Part shown: piece after piece, positions 52,786 to 64,000 of the stretch
Layout: each line of letters opens with the position of its first letter
Numbering within the stretch: position 1 is the first letter of the stretch
Source of the DNA: Flavobacterium aeripolare
Lineage (GTDB): Bacteria > Bacteroidota > Bacteroidia > Flavobacteriales > Flavobacteriaceae
Assembly: GCF_013294025.1 (NCBI RefSeq)
Contig: NZ_JABSNL010000004.1
Location: 217,174-281,173 of the forward strand
Direction: 5' to 3'
DNA length: 64,000 bases
Position numbers and translations under genes: made by a program
The notes under the pieces: model-generated
Database searches by the model: none
What the model was told of the DNA's origin: nothing
Seen by the model: only the letters and a program-made list of their open reading frames with translations

Positions 52786-55026
52786 ATGAGAAAAATTACA
52801 CTCTTAGTTCTTTTTCCTGTACTTGTATTTGCACAGGAGAAAGCAACAACAGTAACCACTAAACAAGTAGGAAGGTACGACACTAATAAGTTCAGTCAAA
52901 TGTATGACTTATTAGCAACTCCTAATATGTTTCGTACTGCATCTGGTGCGCCAGGACCAGCTTACTATCAACAACAAGCCGATTATAAAATGGATGTTGA
53001 GCTTGATGATAAGAATTCAAAATTAATGGGAGCTGAGACCATTACTTATACTAATAATTCTCCTGATGTTTTAGAGTATTTATGGGTACAGTTAGATCAA
53101 AACCAAGCAGCAAAAGATTCTGAAACACCATTAGCAGAAAGTGACAGACTTGAACAAACTTTTCCTGCAAACAATTTTACAAACAAATTTTTAAAACAAG
53201 ATTTAGAACGCGGATTCAATATTGAATATGTAAAAGATGCAAAGGGAGCTCCTTTATCTTATACGATCAATCATACTATGATGCGTATCAATCTAGTTAC
53301 ACCGATGAAGCCGGGAACAAGCATGACGTTCTCTATTAAATGGTGGTACAATATTAACAACTATCAGTTAGAAGGTGGTCGTTCAGGTTATGAGTTATTT
53401 GAAAAGGAAGGAAATAAATTATATGTTATTGCACAATTCTACCCTCGTATGGCAGTGTACAATGATGTAGAAGGATGGCAAAATATGCAATTTTGGGGAG
53501 GTGGAGAATTTGCTTTACCTTTTGGAAATTTTGATGTAAATATTACTGTTCCGGCTGACCACGTTATGGAGGCAACTGGAGAACTTACAAATAGAGCAGA
53601 AGTTTTTACGGCGGCACAAGTTAAAAGATACGAGCAAGCTCAAAAATCTTTTGATAAACCAGTAGTTATTGTAACTCAAGAAGAAGCTGAAGCAGCAGAA
53701 AAAGGATTCGCTACTAAGAAGAAAACTTGGAAATTTAGTGCAAAAAATGTTAGAGATTTTGGTATCGCAACTTCTAGAAAATTCATCTATGATGCGATGG
53801 CTGTAAAATTGAATGACAAAGTTGTTATGGCAGCTTCGGTATATCCTAAAGAGGCAAATCCTTTATGGGGAGAAACATCTACGATGATGGTGGCACATAC
53901 ATTAAAAAGTTATTCATCACACACATTTGATTATCCTTATCCAAAAGCAGTTTCAGTATCTGCAGCTGATCAAGGAATGGAGTACCCAATGATTTGTTGG
54001 AACTTTGGTCGTCCTGACGAAAACGGAGTAACTAGCGAGCAAATTAAAAACGGAATGATTGGTGTGGTGATTCATGAAGTAGGGCACAACTTTTTCCCTA
54101 TGATTGTAAACTCTGATGAACGTCAATGGACTTGGATGGATGAAGGTTTGAATTCGTTTATGGAATTCATGGCTGAAGATGAATTGGGAACAAACTTCCC
54201 TTCTCGTAGAGGACCAGCAAAAAACATTGTACCTTATATGAGTGGTGATCAAAAATACTTAGAACCTATCATGTCAAACTCTGAAGGGATTATCCAGTTT
54301 GGAAACAATGCTTACGGAAAACCGGCAACAGGTCTTAATATTTTAAGAGAGACTATCATGGGAAGAGAATTGTTTGACTATGCATTTAAAACATATGCAA
54401 ACCGTTGGAAATTCAAACACCCTACGCCTGAAGATTTCTTTAGAACAATGGAAGATGCTTCTGGAGTAGATTTAGATTGGTTCTTTAGAGGTTGGTTCTA
54501 TTCAACTGATTTTGTAGATATCGGGATTAGTAATGTAAAACAATATTATGTTACCGAAACTCCTACTGCAGCCTTAAAAAATGCTAAGGTAAGAAGAGGT
54601 CGTTTTGGCGTAGAGTCAGGCCCATTTGTATACTTGGTAGAAGGGGACAATGCAGAGTTGAATTCGAAAGATAAAAAAGCATTAAAAATCGAAGAAGTAA
54701 AATTACTTTCTGATTATGTAAGTACACTTACCGCTGAAGAAAAAGGGAGTTTGAAATCACCTAAGTATTTCTACGAGGTAGAGTTCAATAAACCAGGTGG
54801 AATGATTATGCCTATATTAGTTGAGCTTACTTATGAAGATGGTACAACAGAGAACTTTAAGTATCCTGCACAAATTTGGCGAAAAGCTAATGAAACTGCT
54901 AAGAAAGTATATGCTACTGAAAAAGCAATTAAGAAAATCCAAATAGATCCAAAATTAGAAACAGCTGATATTGATGTGACTAATAACACTTGGCCTAAAG
55001 AGGAAACTAAATCTAAGTTTGATTAA
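52786..55026 (+). CDS. Secreted M1-family metallopeptidase
   Basis: This 746-residue zinc peptidase has a signal peptide (MRKITLLVLFPVLVFAQ). The zinc motif is GVVIHEVGHNFFPMIVNSDERQWTWMDEGLNSF, with H-E-x-x-H and the third ligand Glu in the downstream DEGLNSF. The substrate Glu of the GAMEN-type motif appears as GMEYPM. The family usually removes N-terminal residues from peptides. The domain ATSRKFIYDA and the C-terminal beta region complete the enzyme. It ends the cluster of secreted proteins and has its own terminator. Confidence 0.9.
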   Translation: MRKITLLVLFPVLVFAQEKATTVTTKQVGRYDTNKFSQMYDLLATPNMFRTASGAPGPAYYQQQADYKMDVELDDKNSKLMGAETITYTNNSPDVLEYLWVQLDQNQAAKDSETPLAESDRLEQTFPANNFTNKFLKQDLERGFNIEYVKDAKGAPLSYTINHTMMRINLVTPMKPGTSMTFSIKWWYNINNYQLEGGRSGYELFEKEGNKLYVIAQFYPRMAVYNDVEGWQNMQFWGGGEFALPFGNFDVNITVPADHVMEATGELTNRAEVFTAAQVKRYEQAQKSFDKPVVIVTQEEAEAAEKGFATKKKTWKFSAKNVRDFGIATSRKFIYDAMAVKLNDKVVMAASVYPKEANPLWGETSTMMVAHTLKSYSSHTFDYPYPKAVSVSAADQGMEYPMICWNFGRPDENGVTSEQIKNGMIGVVIHEVGHNFFPMIVNSDERQWTWMDEGLNSFMEFMAEDELGTNFPSRRGPAKNIVPYMSGDQKYLEPIMSNSEGIIQFGNNAYGKPATGLNILRETIMGRELFDYAFKTYANRWKFKHPTPEDFFRTMEDASGVDLDWFFRGWFYSTDFVDIGISNVKQYYVTETPTAALKNAKVRRGRFGVESGPFVYLVEGDNAELNSKDKKALKIEEVKLLSDYVSTLTAEEKGSLKSPKYFYEVEFNKPGGMIMPILVELTYEDGTTENFKYPAQIWRKANETAKKVYATEKAIKKIQIDPKLETADIDVTNNTWPKEETKSKFD

Positions 55027-55045
55027 AGAATAGTTATATAAAAGG

Positions 55046-55072
55046 AAAGACTCTGCAAAGAGTCTTTTTTTT
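55046..55072 (+). terminator. Terminator of the M1 peptidase gene
   Basis: AAAGACTCT pairs with AGAGTCTTT around GCAA, followed by eight T. Confidence 0.9.
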
Positions 55073-55137
55073 ATGAATAATTTAAAGAGCAAGGAATGTA
55101 AATTTAATATCTTTGCAGTAATAAAAAATCAAAAAAT

Positions 55138-55464
55138 ATGTTTGGCATAGGAGGTGGAGAGCTAGTTTTTATTATGTTTATTGTTTTAATGCTTTTTGGA
55201 GCTGATAAAGTTCCAGAAATGGCACGTACTATGGGTAAAGCTATGGCACAGTTAAAGCATGCTACAAATGATATTAAAAGCGAAATTCAAAAAGGAGTGG
55301 AGGCAAACGGTTTAGATGCTAAATCCCTTTCAGACATGACTGGGAGTTTTAATAACGAAATCACTAAGGTGAAGCAAGATCTTTTAGGAGATTCTATTGT
55401 GCAAGCAAACAAAGTCAAAGAAGATATTGAAGAAGCGACCGGTCCTATAAAACGCAGTATGTAA
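55138..55464 (+). CDS. tatA: Twin-arginine translocase subunit TatA/TatE-type
   Basis: This 108-residue inner-membrane protein has one N-terminal transmembrane helix (GELVFIMFIVLMLFGADKVPEMAR) with the FG hinge motif LFGADKVPEMAR. An amphipathic helix follows (TMGKAMAQLKHATNDIKSEIQ), and then an acidic or coiled tail. TatA multimers form the pore for folded proteins. The candidate -7 TATCTTTG is at 55108-55115. It overlaps the PAP2 gene (TAATG) and is probably co-transcribed with it. A TatB function cannot be excluded. Confidence 0.9.
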   Translation: MFGIGGGELVFIMFIVLMLFGADKVPEMARTMGKAMAQLKHATNDIKSEIQKGVEANGLDAKSLSDMTGSFNNEITKVKQDLLGDSIVQANKVKEDIEEATGPIKRSM

Positions 55465-56057
55465 TGTTAGATAAATTACTGACTTTAGATACTGAGCTAC
55501 TGGTTTATTTAAACGGACTAGGTTCTAAAACCTATGACGGGATGTGGTTGTTAATTACCAATCAATTGAACTGGACGCCATTATTTTTACTGCTACTGTA
55601 TGTAATCATGAAAAAAATAGGAACGCGACAAACGTTGTTTTTCTTATTGGGTTTGGGATTGTTAATTGCGTTTTCAGACCAAGTGACTAATTTATTTAAA
55701 AATAATTTTCAGCGTCTTAGACCATGCAATAATCCTGAGATTAAGGACATCATTCGATTAGTTCAAATCAGGAGTTCGTATAGTTTTTTCTCAGGGCATG
55801 CAGCAACGAGTATGGCATCAACCATGTTTATTTATCACAATGTAAAGCGCTATTTTAAAAACGTGTACTTATTGTTTTTGTGGCCATTGATATTTGCTTA
55901 CAGTCGTATCTATTTAGGATTGCATTATCCTATTGATATCTTGACGGGCTATACCTTTGGAGCGATTTCAGGATATGCCGCCTATAGAATATTCCGAGTG
56001 TACCAGCATAAATATTTCCCTATTATTGCCGTGGATCCAATTGAAGGGGAGGCTTAG
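55464..56057 (+). CDS. PAP2-family membrane phosphatase
   Basis: This 197-residue protein has six membrane helices. The phosphatase signatures are KNNFQRLRPC (motif 1), YSFFSGHAATSMAS (motif 2, catalytic His) and SRIYLGLHYPIDILTGY (motif 3, second His). Substrates in this family include undecaprenyl pyrophosphate and phosphatidylglycerol phosphate; the exact one cannot be told. It begins at TAATG with tatA. Confidence 0.9.
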   Translation: MLDKLLTLDTELLVYLNGLGSKTYDGMWLLITNQLNWTPLFLLLLYVIMKKIGTRQTLFFLLGLGLLIAFSDQVTNLFKNNFQRLRPCNNPEIKDIIRLVQIRSSYSFFSGHAATSMASTMFIYHNVKRYFKNVYLLFLWPLIFAYSRIYLGLHYPIDILTGYTFGAISGYAAYRIFRVYQHKYFPIIAVDPIEGEA

Positions 56058-56112
56058 GAGCTATTCCTGCACTACATTACAATCTTATACTTGAAAATAG
56101 TTTTTTCAATAA

Positions 56113-56200
56113 CAATAAAGGAGCTTCCGCTGGTCGCTCTTTTTTGTTTAGAAAAAAGTCCATTTTCAAGCACAAGGATTTTCATTTCGATCAGGGCTAA
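56113..56200. repeat. Degenerate flavobacterial dispersed intergenic repeat, copy 3
   Basis: GGAGCTTCCGCTGGTCGCTC begins the element, TTTTTTG...AAAAAAG forms a weak stem, and AAGGATTTTC...TCGATCAGGGCTAA ends it. The layout agrees, by memory, with the same flavobacterial repeat family as the elements at 11226 and 14876. Confidence 0.5.
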
Positions 56201-56228
56201 AATGCCAAGTTCATAACAGAGTAATTTT

Positions 56229-56870
56229 TTAAAGAACTCTGCTTACAGTTAACCCATCTCTTATGGGTAGCAAAACAGTTTCTACGCGAGGATCATTTTT
56301 TAAGAGTGCGTTGTATTCAAGAAGTATTCTGGTACTAACATCCTTAGGGTTCAAGGGCTCAAGAACTTTACCACTCCACAACACATTATCAGAAAGTATG
56401 ATACCACCTTTGTTCATTCTAGGAACAATAAGTTCAAAGTAGTTAATGTAGTTTTCTTTGTCAGCATCTATAAAAACCAAATCAAATTTCACATCTAATG
56501 TTGGGATTATTGCTGTCGCCTCACCTAGGTGCTGAACGATTTGTGCTCCCCATTGCGACTTGTCAAAGTGTTTGCGCTGAAAATCAATCAACTCTTCCTT
56601 AATATCAATAGTGTGTAATGTCCCACTGTCTTGCATTCCTTCACATAAACATAGCGCAGAGTATCCGGTGTAAGTTCCTATCTCTAGAATATTCACCGGG
56701 CGTATCAACTTAGCTAGCATGCTTAATACTCTCCCTTGAAAGTGACCACTCAACATACGTGGTAATAAAATTTTCTGATAAGTTTCTTTGTTTAAAGCGG
56801 CCAACAAAGCAGGTTCTTTTTCAGAGTGCTGCTCGATATAGTCTTCTAATTCAGGAGAGATAAAATGCAT
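56229..56870 (-). CDS. SAM-dependent O-methyltransferase (class I, catechol type)
   Basis: This 213-residue enzyme belongs to the Methyltransf_3/CCoAMT family. Motif I is ILEIGTYTGYSALCL, LHTIDIKEELIDFQRKHFDKS gives the cofactor-ribose contact, LVFIDADKENYINYFELIVPRMNKGGIILSDNVLW is the metal and DxD region, and VLLPIRDGLTVSRV closes the protein. The substrate is unknown. It is convergent with the PAP2 gene. Confidence 0.9.
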   Translation of the reverse strand: MHFISPELEDYIEQHSEKEPALLAALNKETYQKILLPRMLSGHFQGRVLSMLAKLIRPVNILEIGTYTGYSALCLCEGMQDSGTLHTIDIKEELIDFQRKHFDKSQWGAQIVQHLGEATAIIPTLDVKFDLVFIDADKENYINYFELIVPRMNKGGIILSDNVLWSGKVLEPLNPKDVSTRILLEYNALLKNDPRVETVLLPIRDGLTVSRVL

Positions 56871-57248
56871 TTTATTTGTTTTTTATATGGGGGCAAAGTT
56901 ATTAAAATATAAGGTCGATTTGAAGGTGTTTTGTGATTGATTTTAGGGCTAAACCATGTTTTAATTTTATTAACATTTTTAATAAATATTAACATTTTTA
57001 GTAGGTTAACCCGTCTTAATATGCCAAATTTAGCTTGAAATGTCAAATCTAACATTATTAATTTGTTATCTTTTAATGTGATTAAGTTAATTTTAGTGCG
57101 TAATAGTCGGTATTAAGCTTGTATATGTGAAATTAATAGGTGTTTTGGGTTATTTATTGATAATTTTTTATTTATTGTTAATAAGTTCTTAAAAAAAGCT
57201 TAATTTTACGAGTGATATAAACTGCCCCAAATATTAAAGCTAGTAAAT
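56871..57248 (+). promoter_or_regulatory. Upstream region of the giant surface-protein gene
   Basis: These 378 very AT-rich bases hold no supported gene. ATTAACATTTTTA occurs twice in tandem at about 56970-57001. The best promoter-like pair is TTG (57176-57178), 22 bases, then TAATTTTA (57201-57208), one base off the -7 consensus. CAAAGTTA at 56894-56901 is a candidate -7 (TAACTTTG) for the O-methyltransferase. Confidence 0.35.
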
Positions 57249-60200
57249 ATGAAAAAAAACTACACAAACGTTACTTTTTTAAATCTAAAATTATCTCATT
57301 TCACCTTCGTGTTATTGACCATTTTTCTATTGTTGTTTTCAACAATGGCAAATGCGCAATTTGGAGCTGGTGGTGCAAATGCTGATAATGGAGATCTAAG
57401 ATTAAATTATGTAGCAGGTCAACAAAATGATGTTTTAGCACTTAGTGCATTAGGAACTACTAATACTGTTACTATTACATCTATTAAAGCATCTCCTCAA
57501 CAATTGCATTCGATGAGAGTCAAAATGCAGTTGCCTCCTGGTATTTTATATACAGCTGGAACGGCAGGTATAACTGTAAATAATAATAATCTAGGTTTAG
57601 CGACAGGAACTTATCAGCTTGCAGAAGCAGATATAAGTGATTTAAATGCTCCTGTTTTCTCCATATATAATAATGGTAATGAAATCGACTTGTGGGCAGG
57701 TGGTGATTTTGTTACTTTCTCTTATCAAAGAACTGCAGATTGTGATGCGGTAACTTTTAAAGAAAATAAAAATAGCTTTAAGGATAATGCTACGATAACA
57801 TATGTTAAGTCGTTGTTCCCTGGTAGACAAACTGCTGCAGATATAAATCCTCTAATAGGAAACTATCAGTTATTAGCAGCTTCACTATCTATACAATCTA
57901 TTACTTCAGTTAATGGTATTGTAGGTGGTAGTCATACTAGAACAGTAACAGATGTAAATGGTGGTAATGCAGGAGTAGCTCAAGTAACTCATACAGTTGT
58001 TGTGGGATCTAGTATTACAAATCATACTCTTAAATATACAAATAGTGCAGGTACTAACACCTTAGTAGAAAACAGTAGTAGTACTGATGCTAATGGGGTA
58101 ATTACTAAAATATATGTTATTAATTTATCAGGTCCTTTATTTACTGGTGGTGCTGGTGGAACTGGTGGGGCAGGAGAAAATGGTGATGGTGTTTTTGGAC
58201 CAGGTGAGTCTTTGGTGTTTACCGAAGATTTTTCTGTTACAGATTGTGATGATGTTGCAATTACTCATAAAGTAGAGTGGACTTGTCAATCATCTAAGAT
58301 TGCTCAGGGTGGTGTGCTGTTTGGTGCAAATGCGCCACAACTAGTTCTTGCTGTTGAGCAAAATCAAAATAACATTACAGGATTAAACCATAAAAAAATT
58401 AGGATTACAAATACTGGAACAGGTCCAGCAGCTTTTGGGAAAGATATTTTAATTAATGTAGGATTAGGGGTTAATGGTCTTGTTGGTACTACAACTTATG
58501 GAAACAATCCACACTGGGGTCCTACTAAATATAATGTAAGGTCATACAGTAATTTTACATTAGGAGATGGTACCACGCAAGTGGCATTCACACCTGATGA
58601 ATGGGAATCAGACCGTAATACATTTCAAGGGACTAATACCTTTGTTTTGTCGCCTGATAAATATACTTCAGATATTGATGGAGCAGGTGGTCTAACCGAT
58701 TCAGATTTTGATGGCTTTTTTGATGACCTTCCTGCAGGTGCTTCGGTTGTAATAGAATTTGACTATGAAAACGATCCGAGAACAGATTGTGGTATTGGTA
58801 GATTTGATTATTCACAGTGGGAGCATTTATATGTAGATGTACTTACAAAAGATCAATGTGCAGTAGCGCGACCTACTGTAGGTACAGATCTAGGGTACTT
58901 GAACTTTATTAGAGATTATACAGTTCCTACTATTACAGAACAAGATACAGATATAGAAGAGCTAGTTCCTTTTGAAGTTGCTATACGACCTTATGTGTAC
59001 TCAATTTTTCAGCACAATGATCATGCAATGTTAAACAACAATGCAGATAGCCAGTTCACGGTTTCTATCACAGTGCCAAGGGGAGTTGATTTAATTCCAA
59101 CTGATGGTTTTTCTCAAGTAGATGGATCTTATACTGTAGGTGCTGCTGGTACTGGTACAAATGTGATCACGTATACTACGACTAATCTTGCAAATGGTTA
59201 TTTAATTAGAGATTTCGCTGATTATTTTGCGAGATTCCCTTTAGTTATGAACTGTGCTGAATTAGAACTTGGTGGTGTGAATAACACAATCAATATTTCG
59301 TACCAATCAAATTTGACATTGTTTAATGCCACGGGTGGAGTAGCTTTAAGTAGGGATATTCATTGTGGTGACTTTGAGCCTATTATTGAGCACTCATGTA
59401 ATACACCATGTGCAGGACCAAATATTAAAAGTTTAGACGCCTACAGAGTTACTGCGGGTTGGACTAACAATAATATGACAGATAAAGTTGATCTTACTGA
59501 ATTAGTTGGTAATCCGGGTACACCTAAATATGAATTAGATAAATATTTAGCTGGTGATGAAATGGTAGTTGAGACAACAGGAGAAATGAATAACTTGTCG
59601 TCAAATAACTTACACTTTATTCAAGATTATATTACTGATGGTACGACTGCTGGTGCAAATGATATTAAATTTGTGTCAGGTACGATTGTAATTACTAAAA
59701 AGAATGGATCAGTAACTTTAGAGTTACCACTTTCTGCACCGTCAGTTACTTCAAGCGGTAATAATCATAGTTTAGATTATGATATGTCATCTGCTCTTTC
59801 AGATGCTTTAGTGGGTGGTTTAATAGAAGATGAGGATACGTTCTTAGTTAAATTTAAATATCAATTTACTACAGACACTTATACTAATTATGATTATCAT
59901 ATTCTGTCTGGTTTTAGAGGTAGGTATTATGTTAGAGAAACTTTGCCGGCAGGTGCTAATGCAGGTGCTATTGACAATGATAACGATAATGATGGAATAG
60001 CTAATGAAAGAATTAGTTGTTTTGACTGGGGTGATCAAGTAGCCTATTTGCGTCCATTTAATCTTTCTTATGGTGTTGCTAACAGCACATTTAAGTATTG
60101 TGAAACGATTTGGACAAATTTAGTAAATGATTACGTTTTATCTAATTCTACTCACATGCATACTGGTGAGTACAGACCAGTTACACAGATACAATCTACA

Positions 60201-63200
60201 GAAATTATTATACCTGATGGTGTTTCTGTTTTAGATATTAGACAATACAATAACTCTGGAGTTAATGGTGGTATAGCCTATTATACCTTAAGTGGTGGAG
60301 CGTTAAATATTTCTCCAGCACTGGGTACAGCTACAGATAATAAATATACCATTACTCCTAATAGAGCGGGTGGCTATAGAGATCATGATCAAACATCAAA
60401 TGCGTCTTATAGAATGCAAGTTCTAGTAAAAGGTAGTTGTGAGTTAAAAGATCAGGTTGAGGGAGCACCTTTACCTACGATAACGTCAACATCTATTGTG
60501 CAGCATTTAGCTTATACAGAGGTTCCTCTAGCGGATCAATTGCTTACAAGAACACCTTCAGCTAGATTGACATATACTAAGCCGTCTTATATTTTTCAAC
60601 CTATTAGTGCGATCGTTATTGGTTACGGTCCAGAGGCGGAATTAGACCTTAGAGTGGTAAACAATAGTGCCGCGGGTGGAAATGTTGGTTTCAACTGGAT
60701 TAAAATGCCAGCAACGGCAAACGCATATATTACTAGTGCAGTAGATATTACAGATCCTAACACTCCTTTAAATATTGTTAAAGTAGGAGATGATAGTTAC
60801 ATTGAGATAGGATCAATCAACGCTGCAGCTACTAAAAATATTAGAGTAAAAGCTACGTACGATAGTTGTACTGATATTCCAGTTACCTTTAGTTTAGGTT
60901 GGAATTGTGATGCCTATCCTACAGACTATGCTGCTGTTACAGATATATGTTATGATGATAGTGCCTCAATAACTATACAACCAGCCGAAGGACAAGTTCA
61001 ACAATCTATAACAGAGCAACCAATAGTGCCTGTAGCGCTATGTGCTAGTTTTGATGTAGAAGTAGAATACAGTAGTGCCCAAGTAGGTACAATTGTAAAT
61101 CCACAAGCATTATTTAAATTATTTAACGGAACAGGAGCTGTTATTGTAAATAAAATTGAAACACAATATCCAGCAACAACAGGTTTATGGGAAGATATTA
61201 CAGCTACTCTTTCAACATCGGGTTCAGATACTTATGTAATACCAATTACACATAGTGCGTTAACTCCTATTTATGGAGGTATTCCTGGTACAGGAGCTGT
61301 AGGGCCATCTATAAACGATCGTAAAGTTATTGTTAGATACAATCTTTCAACTACATGTACTTATGTTTCTAATTCTCCAATAAGTTTTACTGTTCTTGGG
61401 GATAAAAGTTGTGGTGAGCCAAGTATAGGAAACGGAAGTAGAGCAATTTCAAATGGTATTAAAGTTACCGGTTTAGAACCTACTTATGATGCCTTATCGA
61501 TTATCTCATTACCTGATTTTGCAAATCCTAATGGAGCGCACATTGATGGTTGCTCAGCGCAAGAGTCGATAAAGATAAATACTACTATTTCTGCATTTCC
61601 AACTAGTCCACTAGCAGAAACAGGAAACAATGATTACGGTAGAGTAGAACTTCCTGTAGGGGTAACCTATGTTGATGGTACTTTCTTGAGCACTGGTGTA
61701 AATGCAGTGACATTTGTAAGTGCTACTTCAAACGAAGTTGTTATTAAATATCCTGCAGGATTGAAGGATGAAGATGAAACAGAATTTATATTTGATATTA
61801 TTCCTCAAGGAGGATACTGTGCAGATGATGCAGAGGTAAGTTACTTAACATATGTTGAGAATAATGCAGGAGTTATTTGTGGTACTGAACCTTGTGGACC
61901 AACTTTAATATCGACTGGAAGTTCAAGAGAGAGCTTAGATATTAAAAAAGCAGCAGTTGAGATTTCAATGAACTCAGCTATATCTAGTGTTGTCGTTTCA
62001 GGCGAAACGGTAACTGCTAATTTCACATTGACAAATACATCAGCAATTGAAATTACGCCACCATCAACAGTGAGCGCATATTACGATACTAATACAAATA
62101 GTGTCTTTGATGCAGGGGTAGATCTTCTATTAGGAAGTCAGTCATTTAATACTCCTATTCCAGCAAATTCAAGTATTGTTGAAGAGTTCTCATTTAATGC
62201 AACACCTAGTCAAGTATGTAATATTTTATTGGTTCTTAATGTTGATGAAAATCCATGTATTTGTTTACCAGCGAGTGTAGCAATGGGATCTCCATCTGTA
62301 CTTGCAGGTATTGGTGGTGGTGATGTTCCAGTTTGTGAACTTTACACTACAGCAAAAATTGGTGGAACGCCAAATGCAGCTTATACATACTCGTGGACTG
62401 GAGCAACTCCTGCTACTACAGCTTACCTAGATAACCTAACGGTTGCTAATCCAAACTTTACCTATGCAGGCGCTAATATTACAGTACCTACAGTGATTAG
62501 TTATACAGTAACAATCACAAGAGAAGGAGGATGTAGTTCAACGGATATAGTTGACGTAACTGTGCTTCCATCAGCAGATGTACCAGTAATTAGTGCTAGT
62601 TCATTAAATGTTTGTACAAATGAATATTTGACTATTGACTTTAGTAACGCTTTAGCAACAAACGAAATATTTAAATTATATAAAAATGCTGCTTTAACAA
62701 CTCCAGCAAATAAACCTAATACAAATGGGTTGTGGAAGTCTACAGAATTATTTGCTGCAGGTCCAGGTATTCTTTACGTAAGAATTGAAAATACTGTTAC
62801 AGGATGTGTATCTCCGGTATTAGAAGTGCCTTACACGGTTATTGCATGTAATGCTGACCTTGTTACTACAAAAATCGTAGATATCAAGGAGCCAGTAGAA
62901 GGAGCAATAATTAAGTTTACACTTAGTGTAACTAACAACGGACCAGACAAAGCTACAACCGTAAGCTTGATTGATAAAATGCCTACTGGATTGACTTATA
63001 TGTCAGACAATGGAGGTAGCACTTATAATAGTGGTACAGGTATTTGGACTATTGGAACTATGTTAAAAGATGCTGTAGTTTCTTTAGAAATTACTGCAGA
63101 AGTTAACGCAGGAACAGCAGGTACTACTATAAATAATATTACTACAGCTGCTAAAGGAGATCAACCTGATACTTCAACAGTAGGAGATGATTTAAATGAG

Positions 63201-64000
63201 TCAGTAACGGTAAATAATTTCCCAGTAGTTGCTAATGATGATAAATTAGATCAACAAGCTGGTCCAGTTACTGTTTCTATATTAGCAGATAATGGATATG
63301 GAACAGATGGAGATCCAGAAGATGGACCAATAAACCCGTCAACTATTAACTTGATTACACCAGCTAATGCAGTTTTACCTGTTACAGTAGGAGGTAATGT
63401 TGTTGGTTTCACAGTCCCTAATGAAGGTGTATGGTCACTAGATGCGACTGGAGTATTAACTGTTACTCCTTGCTCTGCAGTGGGACCTAATTGCGCAGCA
63501 ATATTTACAGCTAACCCAACACCTATAAAATACACAGTAAAAGATAGTAAGGGAGATATTTCAAATCAAGCAACTGTAACTATTACGTATGAAAAAGTAC
63601 CACCAACTGCGGAGAACGACTTAAGTTCAGGGAATCCAGCAAATTCAGTAGTGACAGTAAATCCACTAGTTGAAAATGGATCAGGACTTGATGCAGATGC
63701 AGATGGAACGATAGATGCTACAAGAGTAAGCTTAGTAGTTCCAGCAGGAGCTACAAATGATAATACTGACGGTAAAGGAGATATAACAAGAGTCACAGTT
63801 CCAGGAGAAGGGACTTGGTCTGTTGATGGAACTACGGGGGCGATTACGTTCACACCATTGCCATCATTCCACAAAGATCCTACACCAATAAAATACACTG
63901 TTGCTGATAATGACGGTAATATTTCTAATGAAGCTACGGTAACAATTGATTATGTACCAGTTGCTACAGATGATACAGTTAATGATTTAGCTGTTGGTCA
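57249..64000 (+). CDS. Giant secreted multi-domain surface protein, 3' end beyond the window
   Basis: One reading frame stays open from the ATG at 57249 to the last base: 2,250 codons and no stop. It starts with a long signal peptide, cleaved after ANA (residue 36). The N-terminal 1,650 residues are beta-rich, with many Thr, Asn, Gly and Cys pairs such as [15 protein letters not shown]. An Ig-like region lies near residues 1687-1865, then a DUF11 domain near 1869-1985 ([38 protein letters not shown]). Two related domains of about 120 residues follow (from 1991 and 2117), each with a DxDxD-like acidic loop and an ending PIKYTV.D..G.ISN.ATVTI.Y; a third begins at 2236. This is typical of flavobacterial adhesins exported by the type IX system. 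The C-terminal sorting domain is outside the window. Confidence 0.9.
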   Translation, partial: MKKNYTNVTFLNLKLSHFTFVLLTIFLLLFSTMANAQFGAGGANADNGDLRLNYVAGQQNDVLALSALGTTNTVTITSIKASPQQLHSMRVKMQLPPGILYTAGTAGITVNNNNLGLATGTYQLAEADISDLNAPVFSIYNNGNEIDLWAGGDFVTFSYQRTADCDAVTFKENKNSFKDNATITYVKSLFPGRQTAADINPLIGNYQLLAASLSIQSITSVNGIVGGSHTRTVTDVNGGNAGVAQVTHTVVVGSSITNHTLKYTNSAGTNTLVENSSSTDANGVITKIYVINLSGPLFTGGAGGTGGAGENGDGVFGPGESLVFTEDFSVTDCDDVAITHKVEWTCQSSKIAQGGVLFGANAPQLVLAVEQNQNNITGLNHKKIRITNTGTGPAAFGKDILINVGLGVNGLVGTTTYGNNPHWGPTKYNVRSYSNFTLGDGTTQVAFTPDEWESDRNTFQGTNTFVLSPDKYTSDIDGAGGLTDSDFDGFFDDLPAGASVVIEFDYENDPRTDCGIGRFDYSQWEHLYVDVLTKDQCAVARPTVGTDLGYLNFIRDYTVPTITEQDTDIEELVPFEVAIRPYVYSIFQHNDHAMLNNNADSQFTVSITVPRGVDLIPTDGFSQVDGSYTVGAAGTGTNVITYTTTNLANGYLIRDFADYFARFPLVMNCAELELGGVNNTINISYQSNLTLFNATGGVALSRDIHCGDFEPIIEHSCNTPCAGPNIKSLDAYRVTAGWTNNNMTDKVDLTELVGNPGTPKYELDKYLAGDEMVVETTGEMNNLSSNNLHFIQDYITDGTTAGANDIKFVSGTIVITKKNGSVTLELPLSAPSVTSSGNNHSLDYDMSSALSDALVGGLIEDEDTFLVKFKYQFTTDTYTNYDYHILSGFRGRYYVRETLPAGANAGAIDNDNDNDGIANERISCFDWGDQVAYLRPFNLSYGVANSTFKYCETIWTNLVNDYVLSNSTHMHTGEYRPVTQIQSTEIIIPDGVSVLDIRQYNNSGVNGGIAYYTLSGGALNISPALGTATDNKYTITPNRAGGYRDHDQTSNASYRMQVLVKGSCELKDQVEGAPLPTITSTSIVQHLAYTEVPLADQLLTRTPSARLTYTKPSYIFQPISAIVIGYGPEAELDLRVVNNSAAGGNVGFNWIKMPATANAYITSAVDITDPNTPLNIVKVGDDSYIEIGSINAAATKNIRVKATYDSCTDIPVTFSLGWNCDAYPTDYAAVTDICYDDSASITIQPAEGQVQQSITEQPIVPVALCASFDVEVEYSSAQVGTIVNPQALFKLFNGTGAVIVNKIETQYPATTGLWEDITATLSTSGSDTYVIPITHSALTPIYGGIPGTGAVGPSINDRKVIVRYNLSTTCTYVSNSPISFTVLGDKSCGEPSIGNGSRAISNGIKVTGLEPTYDALSIISLPDFANPNGAHIDGCSAQESIKINTTISAFPTSPLAETGNNDYGRVELPVGVTYVDGTFLSTGVNAVTFVSATSNEVVIKYPAGLKDEDETEFIFDIIPQGGYCADDAEVSYLTYVENNAGVICGTEPCGPTLISTGSSRESLDIKKAAVEISMNSAISSVVVSGETVTANFTLTNTSAIEITPPSTVSAYYDTNTNSVFDAGVDLLLGSQSFNTPIPANSSIVEEFSFNATPSQVCNILLVLNVDENPCICLPASVAMGSPSVLAGIGGGDVPVCELYTTAKIGGTPNAAYTYSWTGATPATTAYLDNLTVANPNFTYAGANITVPTVISYTVTITREGGCSSTDIVDVTVLPSADVPVISASSLNVCTNEYLTIDFSNALATNEIFKLYKNAALTTPANKPNTNGLWKSTELFAAGPGILYVRIENTVTGCVSPVLEVPYTVIACNADLVTTKIVDIKEPVEGAIIKFTLSVTNNGPDKATTVSLIDKMPTGLTYMSDNGGSTYNSGTGIWTIGTMLKDAVVSLEITAEVNAGTAGTTINNITTAAKGDQPDTSTVGDDLNESVTVNNFPVVANDDKLDQQAGPVTVSILADNGYGTDGDPEDGPINPSTINLITPANAVLPVTVGGNVVGFTVPNEGVWSLDATGVLTVTPCSAVGPNCAAIFTANPTPIKYTVKDSKGDISNQATVTITYEKVPPTAENDLSSGNPANSVVTVNPLVENGSGLDADADGTIDATRVSLVVPAGATNDNTDGKGDITRVTVPGEGTWSVDGTTGAITFTPLPSFHKDPTPIKYTVADNDGNISNEATVTIDYVPVATDDTVNDLAVG

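Noticed and set aside
56846..57055. Minus-strand open frame of 69 codons upstream of the O-methyltransferase gene
   Set aside because: It overlaps the methyltransferase start and has no recognisable protein content or promoter.
57642..63898. Several short minus-strand open frames across the giant gene
   Set aside because: They lie opposite a continuous plus-strand frame with coherent domains and have no signals of their own.

Overview
The window looks like chromosomal DNA of a member of the Flavobacteriaceae, most likely Flavobacterium or a close relative. It is AT-rich. It carries a SusC/SusD pair, a type IX secretion plug protein, two DUF5916 outer-membrane proteins and a HPPK-deoxynucleoside kinase fusion. 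Several genes have Bacteroidetes-type promoters (TTG, about 19-21 bases, TAnnTTTG). There are 43 apparently intact protein genes, one pseudogene, one very long gene running off the right edge and four tRNA genes. No rRNA, CRISPR array, prophage or insertion sequence was seen.

Layout. 1-5 kb holds housekeeping genes: folate/nucleotide salvage fusion, SpoU methyltransferase, DUF1573 protein and mutS. 5.1-6.1 kb has tRNA-Gly(GCC)-tRNA-Leu(UAA), a YegP-like protein and a small alanine-rich lipoprotein. 6.5-11.1 kb is envelope sugar and lipid metabolism: Kdo transferase, a sugar aminotransferase, a UDP-hexose epimerase and FabD. 11.3-15.6 kb has small accessory genes: OsmC, a membrane protein of unknown function, a GNAT protein, pirin and a Crp-like regulator. 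15.6-25.3 kb is a compact polysaccharide-utilisation region: SusC, SusD, an AraC regulator and a secreted heparinase II/III-fold lyase. Its two transcription units share a TTGGTTTACCAA palindrome, which resembles uronate-responsive GntR/UxuR operators. 25.6-34.9 kb returns to metabolism and housekeeping: ferritin-like protein, aminotransferase, desaturase, RsmG, PruA, ApaG, T9SS plug, methyltransferase and Map. 35-40 kb is a TetR-ABC-HlyD-TolC export operon whose ATPase has lost several canonical catalytic residues. 40.2-47.7 kb has GpmI, two adjacent DUF5916 paralogues and an L,D-transpeptidase-like protein. 48.0-48.4 kb has two identical tRNA-Gly(UCC) genes. 49.2-55.0 kb is a run of secreted proteins with carboxypeptidase-regulatory-like domains, one of them a pseudogene, then DUF6702 and M1 metallopeptidase genes. 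55.1-56.9 kb has TatA, PAP2 phosphatase and an O-methyltransferase. From 57,249 to the end is one open reading frame of at least 2,250 codons. It encodes a secreted multi-domain surface protein with DUF11-like and about 120-residue repeat domains, a plausible type IX secretion client.

The most promising leads are the shared palindrome in the polysaccharide region, the exporter with a degenerate ATPase and a palindrome inside its tetR promoter, the family of tandem secreted paralogues with one decayed copy, and three degenerate dispersed repeat elements in intergenic gaps. All functions are inferred from reading the sequence; no database search was run.
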